Part shown: positions 36,614 through 44,315 of the stretch, piece after piece
How positions within the stretch are numbered: the stretch's first letter is position 1
How the letters are laid out: each line of letters begins with the position of its first letter
Origin: a virus
IMG/VR virus record: IMGVR_UViG_3300030104_006971
Span: 1 to 48,630 of that record
Direction: 5' to 3' (one strand)
DNA length: 48,630 nt
The notes under the pieces: generated by a model
What the model saw: the letters and a program-made list of their open reading frames with translations, nothing else
The model's database searches: none
Told to the model about the DNA's origin: nothing
Program-made: the position numbers and the translations under genes

Positions 36614-37078
36614 ATGGCAAAAGAATTAACTACAATCTCTCCTGAAGGACTTGAAGTAGCAAACTCGTACCTTACTTTTGGAAATATCCGTGCAGTTGTC
36701 GAGCAACTCGGGGTTCAAGAAAACAAAGTGGTCGAGCTGTTAAATAAACGAGAAGTAAAAAAGTATATTGACACAGTATACTTGGATATGGGCTACAGAA
36801 ACAAAAATAATATTGCCAGCCTTCTGGATGAGATGATTGAAAGTAAGCTTGATGAAGCAAAGGAAAGTGGAGTATATTCCAATAAAGATTTAGCTGACTT
36901 ACTACAGATGGCACATAAGATGCGCATGGACGAGATCAAGGCACAAGCCGAACTCCAAAAAGCAGAAGCATCAAACGTCAGAAGTCAAACGAACATACAA
37001 GTAAATGAAGGGGTTCCCTTCGGCCAGGGTAACTACGGGAAGCTCATGGAAAAGTTGTTGAAGGATGTCGACGGATAA
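36614..37078 (+). CDS. Putative terminase small subunit
   Basis: A 154-residue protein with an N-terminal helix-turn-helix-like region (SYLTFGNIRAVVEQLGVQENKVVELLNKR), then helical sequence (NIASLLDEMIESKLDEAKES, then DLADLLQMAHKMRMDEIKAQ) and a flexible tail. This pattern is seen in small terminases that select DNA for packaging. The large subunit is far downstream (45473), so the assignment is moderate. The ATG at 36614 directly follows the promoter. Confidence 0.6.
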   Translation: MAKELTTISPEGLEVANSYLTFGNIRAVVEQLGVQENKVVELLNKREVKKYIDTVYLDMGYRNKNNIASLLDEMIESKLDEAKESGVYSNKDLADLLQMAHKMRMDEIKAQAELQKAEASNVRSQTNIQVNEGVPFGQGNYGKLMEKLLKDVDG

Positions 37079-37271
37079 AATTCAGGACTTGGAGGTCCAG
37101 TTTAAAGTTCACGAATCACAATGCGAAGAAAGATGGAAGACTATCTTTGCTCGTATGGAGGGCGTAGAACATAGATTGGACCGCATGCATCATCTAATAC
37201 TCGGTGGAGGCGCAACCACAATTTTATTTCTATTGGGGATCTTATCCACTTTAGCGGTGAACCATTGGTGA
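37065..37271 (+). CDS. Small C-tail-anchored coiled-coil protein
   Basis: A 68-residue protein with a helical N-terminal part (VQFKVHESQCEERWKTIFAR) and one C-terminal membrane helix (GGGATTILFLLGILSTLAV). This architecture resembles haemolysin XhlA-type proteins that sit near holins. It overlaps the gene upstream by 14 bases and the next by four. A lysis role is possible. Confidence 0.62.
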   Translation: MSTDKIQDLEVQFKVHESQCEERWKTIFARMEGVEHRLDRMHHLILGGGATTILFLLGILSTLAVNHW

Positions 37272-37360
37272 CATTTAAAAAAATACATAAAATAATGAAA
37301 GCAACAAGAATGCAGCGAGTGCTAAAAGCGGCGGGAATAGCAAAAAAGAAGAAAAAGTAA
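37268..37360 (+). CDS. 30-residue very basic peptide (GTG start)
   Basis: The GTG start overlaps the previous stop (GTGA) and the stop is directly followed by the next ATG. The peptide reads MTFKKIHKIMKATRMQRVLK and ends in a run of lysines. It fills an otherwise empty gap exactly; function unknown. Confidence 0.5.
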   Translation: MTFKKIHKIMKATRMQRVLKAAGIAKKKKK

Positions 37361-37639
37361 ATGGAAATATTTGATTTTATCGCCCAGGTTGGTGCTCCCG
37401 TTGCGGCAGCGCTAATCATGGGCTTTTTTATCTTCCAAACTTTAAAGTATATTCTCGAAGGAGTACTCGATCAAGTGAAGATGGTAGATAACTTTACGTC
37501 TTCATTAGTAAACCGTGTCAAGACTATGAATAATGACTTGATACGCATAGACACGCTCGTCAGTTATGCACTCAATGTAAATCCTGACATTGAGAGAATT
37601 GCAAGAGCAAACGGCAAGGAAGATGCAAGACGCGATTGA
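37361..37639 (+). CDS. Small N-anchored membrane protein, paralogue of 37623-37970
   Basis: A 92-residue protein: one membrane helix (APVAAALIMGFFIFQTLKYI), then a helical soluble region (FTSSLVNRVKTMNNDLIRID). The NNDLIRIDTLVSYAL segment aligns with DNDLIRLQQKVNVVL in the next protein. The pair could be holin-like or could anchor the export module that follows. Confidence 0.62.
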   Translation: MEIFDFIAQVGAPVAAALIMGFFIFQTLKYILEGVLDQVKMVDNFTSSLVNRVKTMNNDLIRIDTLVSYALNVNPDIERIARANGKEDARRD

Positions 37640-37970
37640 TGCAATACAAAAGTTTGGATTTCCAATAGTAATGGCAGTAGGTATGGGTTACTATATCTAC
37701 TACATCTGGAAATACGTTACAGAAGAGGTTGCTCCTAAACTTGAGGAATCTCACTTAAATCTAATAAAAGTTATTGACCAGATAAGAATGCTAGACAATG
37801 ACTTAATTCGATTACAGCAAAAAGTAAATGTGGTACTTGAGTATGAAAAAATTCATAATTCCAGCTCTAATCCTTCTAGCGGCCCCGGCCAGCGCGGATC
37901 AGCTGACCTTCAAGTTCAAGAGCCCCAGCTTCAGCGGCGTAAATCAATCAAGCCACTATCTGACGATTGA
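37623..37970 (+). CDS. Small N-anchored membrane protein overlapping csgF
   Basis: A 115-residue protein with a membrane helix (FGFPIVMAVGMGYYIYYIW) and a helical segment ending in NVVLEYEKI near residue 76. The last 40 residues (Ser/Pro/Gln-rich) are read out of frame over the start of the csgF-like gene, so the ancestral stop was probably lost. The ATG at 37623 lies in the end of the upstream paralogue. Confidence 0.6.
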   Translation: MQDAIDAIQKFGFPIVMAVGMGYYIYYIWKYVTEEVAPKLEESHLNLIKVIDQIRMLDNDLIRLQQKVNVVLEYEKIHNSSSNPSSGPGQRGSADLQVQEPQLQRRKSIKPLSDD

Positions 37971-38394
37971 GAACCAAGAGTCAAGTAGAAAAGAAGAGCT
38001 AAAAAAGAAACTTGAAGCAGAACTGGAGGAGCTAGAGCGAGAAGAAGAAAATAGTACGATGAACAAGTTTCTTCGTAACTTCGAAAGCCGTATCTATTCT
38101 CGACTGTCAAAAGAACTTGTGGAAAGCTTGTTCGAAGGCGGAGCACAGGATGGAGTTGAAGGAAAGTTCTATTTTGAAAGTGAAGACTATTACATAAGAT
38201 ACTACACTACAACAGATGATGACGGGAATGTAAGACTAATTATGGAAACCTTCCCAGGGTATAAAGGAGAGGATGGATCTTATGATCAGTGTAACCCAGA
38301 CGATCTTTGCACTCAAATCGAAGTTCCGATTGATTCATTCGATATCTATACTCCGAGGGATACTACTGATAGCACTGACGGTGACGGCGGCTAG
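37843..38394 (+). CDS. csgF: CsgF-like curli assembly protein
   Basis: A 183-residue exported protein with signal peptide KKFIIPALILLAAPASA. The mature N terminus, DQLTFKFKSPSFSGVNQSSH, follows the E. coli CsgF start (TMTFQFRNPNFGGNPNNG), the segment that inserts into the CsgG channel. Next come a charged coiled segment about 45 residues longer than in E. coli, the helix NKFLRNFESRIYSRL, and strands YYIRYYTTTDDDGNVRLIME and TQIEVPIDS that parallel CsgF's C-terminal part. It should form a second constriction with CsgG and guide curlin at the cell surface. Confidence 0.82.
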   Translation: MKKFIIPALILLAAPASADQLTFKFKSPSFSGVNQSSHYLTIENQESSRKEELKKKLEAELEELEREEENSTMNKFLRNFESRIYSRLSKELVESLFEGGAQDGVEGKFYFESEDYYIRYYTTTDDDGNVRLIMETFPGYKGEDGSYDQCNPDDLCTQIEVPIDSFDIYTPRDTTDSTDGDGG

Positions 38395-39136
38395 TTGTAA
38401 GAGTGGACAAGTAGCTTGGCCACAAAAGACAGCAGAAGTAGGACAGTTAAAAGTAGATGCATTATATAATCTACCGGAGCCAGACCAGAAGCCAGTAGTT
38501 GCAATATATGGCAATGCCTTCGGAGACTTTACAGGACAAAGAAAGAGTAACTCAGAGTTTGCTCTTTTTTCATCGGCGATAACTGCAGCGCCAGAAACGT
38601 ATCTCATAAGAGCGTTAAAACATGCAGCAAAAGGAGAGTTCTTTCGAGTTGTAGAACGTGTCGGAATCGACAACATTACAAAAGAAAGACAAATCATAAG
38701 AAGCACTCGAAAGGATTTCCGGAAGGGTGACAAACTAGGGCCACTTTTATTTGCAGGACTCTTAATGCAAGGTGGAGTGGTAGATTACGAAACCAATTTA
38801 AGAACAGGAGGTGTAGGAGCAAGATATCTAGGCATAGGAGCTTCCCGACAGTTTCGAGAAGACACAGTAACAGTAACCTTGCGAACCGTATCTGTTCTAA
38901 CAGGAGAAATATTAATTGAGGTCCTTGTGACCAAAAAGATTCTTTCCGTTGGTACATCAGGCGATGTTTTCAGATTTGTAGAAGCCGGCACTCAGTTGAT
39001 AGAACTAGAGGCCGGAGCAACTGAAAACGAGAGTAGTGCAATAGCATTACGAGAAGCAATTGAAACTGCCGTCTACAATACCATACTGGAGGGGAAAGAA
39101 AAAGGCTTTTGGTCTTTTGAACTGGGAGATGAGTAA
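38273..39136 (+). CDS. csgG: CsgG-like outer-membrane curli secretion channel (lipoprotein)
   Basis: The mature protein starts at a lipobox, LTVTAASC. KPVVAIYGNAFGDFTGQRKS, then APETYLIRALKHAA, FFRVVERVGIDNITKERQII, GGVVDYETNLRTGGVGARYLGIGA (in part), VLTGEILIEVLVTKKIL and VFRFVEAG follow E. coli CsgG nearly block by block, including the constriction-loop region and both transmembrane hairpins. A nonameric pore is expected. The ATG at 38273 has AGGAGAGG upstream but gives a long signal n-region; TTG at 38330 is an alternative. It overlaps csgF by 122 bases and abuts the curlin gene as TAATG. Confidence 0.92.
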   Translation: MDLMISVTQTIFALKSKFRLIHSISILRGILLIALTVTAASCKSGQVAWPQKTAEVGQLKVDALYNLPEPDQKPVVAIYGNAFGDFTGQRKSNSEFALFSSAITAAPETYLIRALKHAAKGEFFRVVERVGIDNITKERQIIRSTRKDFRKGDKLGPLLFAGLLMQGGVVDYETNLRTGGVGARYLGIGASRQFREDTVTVTLRTVSVLTGEILIEVLVTKKILSVGTSGDVFRFVEAGTQLIELEAGATENESSAIALREAIETAVYNTILEGKEKGFWSFELGDE

Positions 39137-40020
39137 TGAAACGCTCATTATTAGTGCTCGGAGTACTTTTTATATCTAGCTCTGCGTATGCTGCTGATAA
39201 CCAGATTTATATACAGCAGACTACAACAGGAACTACCAATACTCAAGTAGACATTGAGCAGCTGGGTAGTGGAAACATTGTAGCTGGTGATACAAGTGCG
39301 ACAGGTACTGTAAATAACGCGATGCTACTTAACAGTAGTAACATGGTGTTCAATCTAGATCAGATTGGAGACTTAAACTTCTTTCGTGCAGATATAAACT
39401 CAAATACTTCTGACTTCAATTTTTCTTGGACAGGAAGTAACAATGAGTTAGTTGGACAGTGGAATCCTTCGGGAACTTACGATATTGATACTACAGACTG
39501 GGATAATACCATACTTGGTGGAAACAATGATCAAACCATAAACTATGGTGTTGGAGCAGATGCTTCAGACGGTATTGTAAACTGGTATATAAACGGCAGC
39601 GATAACACAATTGTGTTCGATGCTGCAACTGCAAAAACACATACTGGTTTGAATAGCTGGAATAGCATGGGGTCTCTCTCAGCAGCAGACTCAAGTAATA
39701 TGAATCTGGACTGGGATATCAACGGTAGTAACAATACTATAAACGCAGTCATCAACTCTAAATATGTTGTACAAGATTGGGATATTACAGGAAGTTACAA
39801 TGAAATTGATTATGTGGGTATTAACAACAGTGGAGCTAGTTCTGGTAACGGGCACAGTTCTACTATTAGTGTAACAGGTAGTTATTGGGATATTGGAGTA
39901 TACCAATCTTCTACTGGCAATAATGATTTTATAAATTTCTCTACAACAGGAAGCGGCACAAGTGGAACGAATGCGACTCTTTGTATTATTCAGTCTGGTT
40001 CTGGTTCCGTCACTTGCTAG
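39136..40020 (+). CDS. Curlin-like secreted repeat protein
   Basis: A 294-residue exported protein with signal peptide KRSLLVLGVLFISSSAYA. The N-terminal repeats (NTQVDIEQLGSGNIVAG, VFNLDQIGDLNFF) have the curlin pattern Q-x-G-x-x-N. Later repeats run WTGSNNELVGQW, YINGSDNTIVFD, WDINGSNNTINAVI, WDITGSYNEIDY and SVTGSYWDIGVY, spaced by roughly 20-35 residues. It is Asn/Ser/Thr/Gly-rich and nearly lacks basic residues after the signal. It is the expected substrate of the CsgG/CsgF channel and probably forms amyloid-like fibres. The repeats are too divergent from CsgA to assign A or B type. Confidence 0.8.
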   Translation: MKRSLLVLGVLFISSSAYAADNQIYIQQTTTGTTNTQVDIEQLGSGNIVAGDTSATGTVNNAMLLNSSNMVFNLDQIGDLNFFRADINSNTSDFNFSWTGSNNELVGQWNPSGTYDIDTTDWDNTILGGNNDQTINYGVGADASDGIVNWYINGSDNTIVFDAATAKTHTGLNSWNSMGSLSAADSSNMNLDWDINGSNNTINAVINSKYVVQDWDITGSYNEIDYVGINNSGASSGNGHSSTISVTGSYWDIGVYQSSTGNNDFINFSTTGSGTSGTNATLCIIQSGSGSVTC

Positions 40021-41053
40021 TGCGAATATTGGCAGCGTAACCGATGTATTTGGAACCGCTGCCGTATTTCGTGAAGCAAAAGAGAATACAGCCACACTTG
40101 ACTTCAACATAGAAAGCTATGACGATGTTCGCACAGCTGCAGGAAGAATAGAACTTAAGTTTCTTGACGATTCCGTACTTAAACTAACAGAACATTCTGA
40201 GATCATAATTGATGAGTTCGTTTATGACCCAGACCCTACCAAATCAAAACTTGCACTGAACTTTGCGTCAGGCACAGCAAGATTCATTACAGGTGCTCTC
40301 GGCACCATTGACAAAGACAACATAAAAATTACTACACCCACAGCAGAGATTGCTATTCGTGGTACAGACTTTACTGCGACTGTGGACGAGCTTGGAAGAA
40401 CTCTTATCATACTTCTTCCAGACGAATTTGGAGATGCTTCTGGCGAGATTGTAGTTTCATCTATGATGGGGCAAGTTACGCTCAACAAGCCCTATCAAGC
40501 TACAACAGTTTCTCTCATGGAGAAAGAACCGTCAAGTCCAAAAATACTTGATATCACTTTAGGACTTATAGATAACTTACTTATTGTATCACCACCAAAG
40601 GAAGTGATAGAAGAAGAGGAGATTGTTACACAGACTGAAAGCTTGCTTGACTTCAATGAGCTAGACGTAGAATTACTAGAAGACGAGCTAGAGAAGACAG
40701 AGGAAGATTTAGAATTTACAGAACTTGACATCGACTTACTCGATGTTGATTTCTTACGAGACTTACTCGATGTATTCGAGGAGATAGACAAAGAAGAGGA
40801 AGATGTAGATGCTCTAGAACAAGAAGGCGCTTTATCTGTTAGAGGAACTCGATTCGGTTTTGACCAAGAGACTCAAATTAGTACTTTCATGGAAGGGCAG
40901 CAAGTAGTAGTGCAACGACAAGTTGAAAATATGACAAGACTCGAATTGCTACAAACTACAGGCTATAGTGTCAAGCTAACTGATAATGGTGAGAGATTTG
41001 ACATTATGATAAACAAAGGAGGCGATGTATATATTACAATCGTACAAGAATGA
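39962..41053 (+). CDS. FecR-domain exported protein
   Basis: A 363-residue protein with a signal peptide (RLFVLFSLVLVPSLASA) and a FecR domain in residues 25-170: GSVTDVFGTAAVFRE, ESYDDVRTAAGRIELKF and the hallmark TPTAEIAIRGTDFTATVDE. Then follows a long acidic region with LD/EL repeats (LDFNELDVELLEDELEKTEE; DIDLLDVDFLRDLLDVFEE) and a second small RGTRFGFD unit near the end. In bacteria such FecR proteins sit next to CHASE2 cyclases and are periplasmic sensors or scaffolds. ATG 39962 or 39971; both overlap the curlin gene end. ATGA joins it to the cyclase gene. Confidence 0.85.
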   Translation: MERMRLFVLFSLVLVPSLASANIGSVTDVFGTAAVFREAKENTATLDFNIESYDDVRTAAGRIELKFLDDSVLKLTEHSEIIIDEFVYDPDPTKSKLALNFASGTARFITGALGTIDKDNIKITTPTAEIAIRGTDFTATVDELGRTLIILLPDEFGDASGEIVVSSMMGQVTLNKPYQATTVSLMEKEPSSPKILDITLGLIDNLLIVSPPKEVIEEEEIVTQTESLLDFNELDVELLEDELEKTEEDLEFTELDIDLLDVDFLRDLLDVFEEIDKEEEDVDALEQEGALSVRGTRFGFDQETQISTFMEGQQVVVQRQVENMTRLELLQTTGYSVKLTDNGERFDIMINKGGDVYITIVQE

Positions 41054-42879
41054 AAAAATTTTATGTAATTGGTACTTTAATACTTGCACTCATAGGACTA
41101 CGCGCTTGGGATCCGTTTCCAGTCGAATCCGTACGCTTAAAAACTTTTGATTATTTTATTTCAACATTGCCATATGTAGGTGATGAAAATATTTTATTAG
41201 TAGATATTGATGATGACAGCCTTCAGCAACTTGGTCAATGGCCTTGGCCTCGAGAAGTATTCTGTCGGTTACTGGGACCAGGAGTTACGGGGTTCTCCGT
41301 CTTATTTCCTGAGGAAGATCGCTTCGGCGGAGATAAAAATTTAGCAAAATGTATCGAAGAAAATGCGGTGGTAGTTTCAGCCGCCGCCTCTAACGCTACG
41401 TCAGCAGGTAAACCTCCTCATGTAGGTACAAGTTCTATTGGAGAAGACCCAAAGCCGTTTCTATTTTCATACTCAGGAGTATTGAATAATGTGGATCCAA
41501 TTGAAAAAGCAGCTATTGGAAATGGTATAACTTCTACTGCTCCGGAGGTAGATAATCTTGTAAGACGACTACCTTTGGTATTTAATATAAATGATACTCT
41601 GTATCCGTCTTTTGGTATTGAAGTGCTTCGAGCCGCTACGGGTGCACGTTCTTACGCACTCAAAACAAAAGAAACAGGTATTGAAGCTTTGCGAGTGAGA
41701 GGTATGCCACCTATAGTTCCAGACTCGAATGCAAGAATCTGGGCTGCATGGAATACAAAGTTTACTCGCATATCTGCAAAAGATTACGCAGAAAAGAGGC
41801 TAGAGTATCCAATTACACTGCTTGGTGTTACAGCTCGAGGGGCTGCGACTCTTGTAGCAACTCCTGACGGTTTAAAAGCTCCCCACGAAATACAAGCATC
41901 AGCTATCTCAACTTTGCTACAAGGAAATAACATTGCAAGACCGGACTGGGCAGAAGGAGCAGAAATATTCGCTCTCGCAGGAATACTTGCACTTATAGGC
42001 ATACTTGCATTTAATTTGTACTTCTCTATACCCGCACTTGTTGTAGCTATAGCAGGATCAGTTGGATATGCTTCATATACTTTTACTAATTCGTATACTT
42101 TACTCGATCCATCTTATATCGTATTTGCTTCTTTCGTGACCTGGGCAGTTGCAAGTTTTGTAAGTTTCTACGGACAGTTTAAGTTGCGACAGCAGATCAA
42201 GAAACAGTTTGAGCACTACTTAGATCCCGGCATGGTGGCAAAGCTGCAAAAGAATCCAGAGTTGCTAAAGCTTGGTGGCGAGCGCAAAGATATGACATTT
42301 CTTTTCTGCGACATACGAGGCTTTACTCCAATTTCAGAAGGATACAAAGATAACCCAGAAGGTTTAGTGGAACTTATAAATCGTTTTCTTACAAATCAAA
42401 CGGATATAATTTTACAGTATGGTGGTACAATAGATAAGTATATGGGAGACTGTATTATGGCATTTTGGAATGCACCTATTGATAATCCAAACCATGCAGA
42501 AGACGCAGTAAATGCAGCACTGCATATGCGTCTGGAGTTAGCGGAGTTAAATAATGTTCTACAACATGAAGGAGGCATTCAAATCAATACGGGAATCGGA
42601 ATCAATACTGGACCGTGCATTGTCGGTAATATGGGTTCTAGTAGTCGTTTTGACTATAGTGTTATCGGGGACGCAGTTAATCTTGCTTCTCGTTTAGAGG
42701 GTCAGTGTAAAGAGTTCAACACCGATCTAATCATATCTGAATTTACAGCAGAGCTTGCTCTTTTTGATTATAAAAAGCTGGGAGAAGTGACTGTAAAGGG
42801 TAAGAATGAACTTGTTAAAATTTATACCATACCAAAAATAAGTCTTGACATTGAGACTTATTCGTATTATAATACTTAA
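41050..42879 (+). CDS. CHASE2-domain class III adenylate cyclase
   Basis: A 609-residue membrane signalling enzyme. After an N-terminal TM helix comes the periplasmic CHASE2 domain (NILLVDIDDDSLQQLGQWPW; WPREVFCRLL; LGVTARGAATLVATP), then two or three TM helices at about 312-375, and a cyclase domain from about 415: MTFLFCDIRGFTPISEGY and DKYMGDCIMAFWNAP carry the two metal-binding Asp residues and the adenine-selecting Lys, while GIGINTGPCIVGNMGSSSRF, then YSVIGDAVNLASRLEG complete it. Predicted product is cAMP. No phosphodiesterase is visible. A phage cyclase fused to an extracytoplasmic sensor is unusual; it ends the csg-like cassette. Confidence 0.92.
   Translation: MKKFYVIGTLILALIGLRAWDPFPVESVRLKTFDYFISTLPYVGDENILLVDIDDDSLQQLGQWPWPREVFCRLLGPGVTGFSVLFPEEDRFGGDKNLAKCIEENAVVVSAAASNATSAGKPPHVGTSSIGEDPKPFLFSYSGVLNNVDPIEKAAIGNGITSTAPEVDNLVRRLPLVFNINDTLYPSFGIEVLRAATGARSYALKTKETGIEALRVRGMPPIVPDSNARIWAAWNTKFTRISAKDYAEKRLEYPITLLGVTARGAATLVATPDGLKAPHEIQASAISTLLQGNNIARPDWAEGAEIFALAGILALIGILAFNLYFSIPALVVAIAGSVGYASYTFTNSYTLLDPSYIVFASFVTWAVASFVSFYGQFKLRQQIKKQFEHYLDPGMVAKLQKNPELLKLGGERKDMTFLFCDIRGFTPISEGYKDNPEGLVELINRFLTNQTDIILQYGGTIDKYMGDCIMAFWNAPIDNPNHAEDAVNAALHMRLELAELNNVLQHEGGIQINTGIGINTGPCIVGNMGSSSRFDYSVIGDAVNLASRLEGQCKEFNTDLIISEFTAELALFDYKKLGEVTVKGKNELVKIYTIPKISLDIETYSYYNT
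42845..42873 (+). promoter_or_regulatory. Promoter inside the end of the cyclase gene
   Basis: TTGACA at 42845-42850, 17-base spacer, TATAAT at 42868-42873. AAGTC-(9)-GACTT forms an inverted repeat around the -35 box. A GCAC-TTT-GTGC hairpin lies in the leader. Confidence 0.85.
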
Positions 42880-42918
42880 ATTATTGGGCACTTTGTGCCA
42901 AGCATGAAGGAGAATCCT

Positions 42919-43065
42919 ATGCAATTAGTAGAAAAGGCAGGTGAATGGAGAGTTCAAGATAATATGGGCTTGCACACCTTTAAGACGAAAGCTGAAGCCG
43001 AAGAATACATGAAAGGCAACGGACACAAAGAAGAGAAAAAAGAGCCTGCAGCAGAAGAGGAATAG
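42919..43065 (+). CDS. Small charged protein of unknown function
   Basis: A 48-residue protein: GEWRVQDNMGLHTFKTKAEAEEYMK, in part, is a short beta-beta-helix-like unit, followed by an acidic/lysine tail (HKEEKKEPAAEEE). AAGGAG precedes the ATG; an in-frame ATG lies five codons upstream. First in the block of small basic proteins. Confidence 0.62.
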   Translation: MQLVEKAGEWRVQDNMGLHTFKTKAEAEEYMKGNGHKEEKKEPAAEEE

Positions 43066-43068
43066 ACC

Positions 43069-43251
43069 GTGGCTGCTCGTAGACGACGTAAGACCTCTTC
43101 AAAAAGAAAATCTGTCCCTACAAACAAAGCCTTATATGCAAGAGTAAAAGCAGCAACTAGACGAAAGTTTGCTGTATACCCTTCAGCTTATGCAAACGCA
43201 TGGCTTGTACGAGAATACAAGAAGCGGGGAGGTAAGTACCGAAGTGGATAA
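43069..43251 (+). CDS. Small basic protein (DUF5872-like region)
   Basis: A 60-residue, arginine/lysine-rich protein with GTG start. After ARRRRKTSSKRKSVPTNK it reads ALYARVKAATRRKFAVYPSA and NAWLVREYKKRGGKY. The ALYxRVKxxxxRKFxVYPSAYANAW pattern is one I have seen in small proteins of large viruses and marine phages. Possibly a nucleic-acid condensing or virion protein; function unknown. Confidence 0.7.
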   Translation: MAARRRRKTSSKRKSVPTNKALYARVKAATRRKFAVYPSAYANAWLVREYKKRGGKYRSG

Positions 43252-43309
43252 GCGTAGAAAAAAGCCAATGGGTAAAAAGCGGCGGCGTAGGGGTAAACGA
43301 CATACCTGA
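43244..43309 (+). CDS. 21-residue protamine-like peptide (GTG start)
   Basis: Starts at GTG overlapping the previous stop and reads MDKRRKKPMGKKRRRRGKRH plus T. More than half of the residues are Lys or Arg. It fits exactly between its neighbours, in a block of equally basic proteins, but is too short for certainty. Confidence 0.45.
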   Translation: MDKRRKKPMGKKRRRRGKRHT

Positions 43310-43330
43310 CCGTCTAAGAAGAGATAAACC

Positions 43331-43603
43331 GTGAGTTTAACAAAATGGTTCAGTGAAAATTGGGTTGATATATCAAGACCCAAAAAAGGCGGTGGTTTTC
43401 ATAAGTGTGGCCGTACAAAAGCAGGAAAGAAAAGATACCCCAAGTGTGTCCCTGCATCAAAAGCAGCTCGAATGACACCAGCTCAAAGAAAATCTGCGAT
43501 ACGCAGAAAGAGAGCAGCTAAACAAGGAGTTGGTGGTAAACCAACAAATGTAAGTACCTTCGCAAAGAAGAAGAGAAGGCAGAAGCGTGGAAGAAAACGT
43601 TAA
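43331..43603 (+). CDS. Basic Cys-containing protein (DUF5872-like)
   Basis: A 90-residue protein with GTG start: WFSENWVDISRPKKGGGFHK, then CGRTKAGKKRYPKCVPASKA and AQRKSAIRRKRAA. The W-x-D-I-x-R-P-K-K...C-G-R...Y-P-K-C-V-P-A motif is distinctive of a small family in large DNA viruses and phages. Two cysteines may bind metal. Probably binds DNA. Confidence 0.7.
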   Translation: MSLTKWFSENWVDISRPKKGGGFHKCGRTKAGKKRYPKCVPASKAARMTPAQRKSAIRRKRAAKQGVGGKPTNVSTFAKKKRRQKRGRKR

Positions 43604-43934
43604 TTGGAAAGCATACTTTGAGAAAATCTCAGATGCTTGCCCTTGGTCACTAGAGGCATACAACAATGATGAGATTCAGTTTTTTGAAGGAGACATTGCA
43701 ATCCGAAGTCTCAGCACAGGTAAAGCAAACTTATATATCTTACCTGACATTGATGTTGACCATATCTATGAGCTTGCGGAACAATTAGACGAACTTTACT
43801 TTCAATATGAGTTTCTTTGGTCACATCCTGACTATACAAAAGGAGGCAATAGAGCAACACCAGTACCTGTAATTATTCAACAGGACAAAGCAGAATTGGA
43901 GTATCTCCGTGGCAATAAACAGAAAAAAGCATAA
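43587..43934 (+). CDS. Acidic protein of unknown function
   Basis: A 115-residue protein (GTG start) that, unlike its neighbours, is acidic (ISDACPWSLEAYNNDEIQFF; LPDIDVDHIYELAEQLDELY). It might pair with the basic proteins around it. It overlaps genes on both sides. No family recognised. Confidence 0.62.
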   Translation: MEENVNWKAYFEKISDACPWSLEAYNNDEIQFFEGDIAIRSLSTGKANLYILPDIDVDHIYELAEQLDELYFQYEFLWSHPDYTKGGNRATPVPVIIQQDKAELEYLRGNKQKKA

Positions 43935-44103
43935 GGCTTATATAAGCCGAGGCAACGTTTTTAAATCTGCAACTGCTGCTCGTAAACGAGCGCGAGCCCT
44001 TGGACTAAAAGGTATTCACTCACATGGTAGAGGAGATGCAAAGCGCTTTATGCCTGGTAGCTCCCACCAAGCGTACATAAATAAAGTACGAAAGAGAAAA
44101 TAA
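43909..44103 (+). CDS. Small basic protein of unknown function
   Basis: A 64-residue protein with GTG start: RKKHKAYISRGNVFKSATAA, then RKRARALGLKGIHSHGRGDA and HQAYINKVRKRK. Basic throughout, likely nucleic-acid-binding. It overlaps the gene before by 26 bases and the next by one. Confidence 0.62.
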   Translation: MAINRKKHKAYISRGNVFKSATAARKRARALGLKGIHSHGRGDAKRFMPGSSHQAYINKVRKRK

Positions 44104-44246
44104 TGGCATTGACTGCAAAACAAAAGAAACTTCCACCTGCTTTACAACGAGCTATTCTTGCAAAGCAGAAAGGTATGGGTAAGAAGAAAAAGCCGGCAAA
44201 GAAAAACGGTAAGAAGCGCGGTAAGAAGCGCTCGAGTCGCGGCTAA
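44103..44246 (+). CDS. Small basic protein with lysine-rich tail
   Basis: A 47-residue protein starting ALTAKQKKLPPALQRAILAK with a tail dominated by GKK repeats. The KLPPALQxAILxKQ start is familiar from small marine-phage proteins. Its start shares a base with the previous stop (TAATG). Possibly DNA-condensing. Confidence 0.6.
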   Translation: MALTAKQKKLPPALQRAILAKQKGMGKKKKPAKKNGKKRGKKRSSRG

Positions 44247-44315
44247 TAATGGCGGGGGTAAGTGCCCCCGCTTCCTTTCGCCAACAGTTGGCAGGAAAGA
44301 AGAGGAGGAAAAAAC

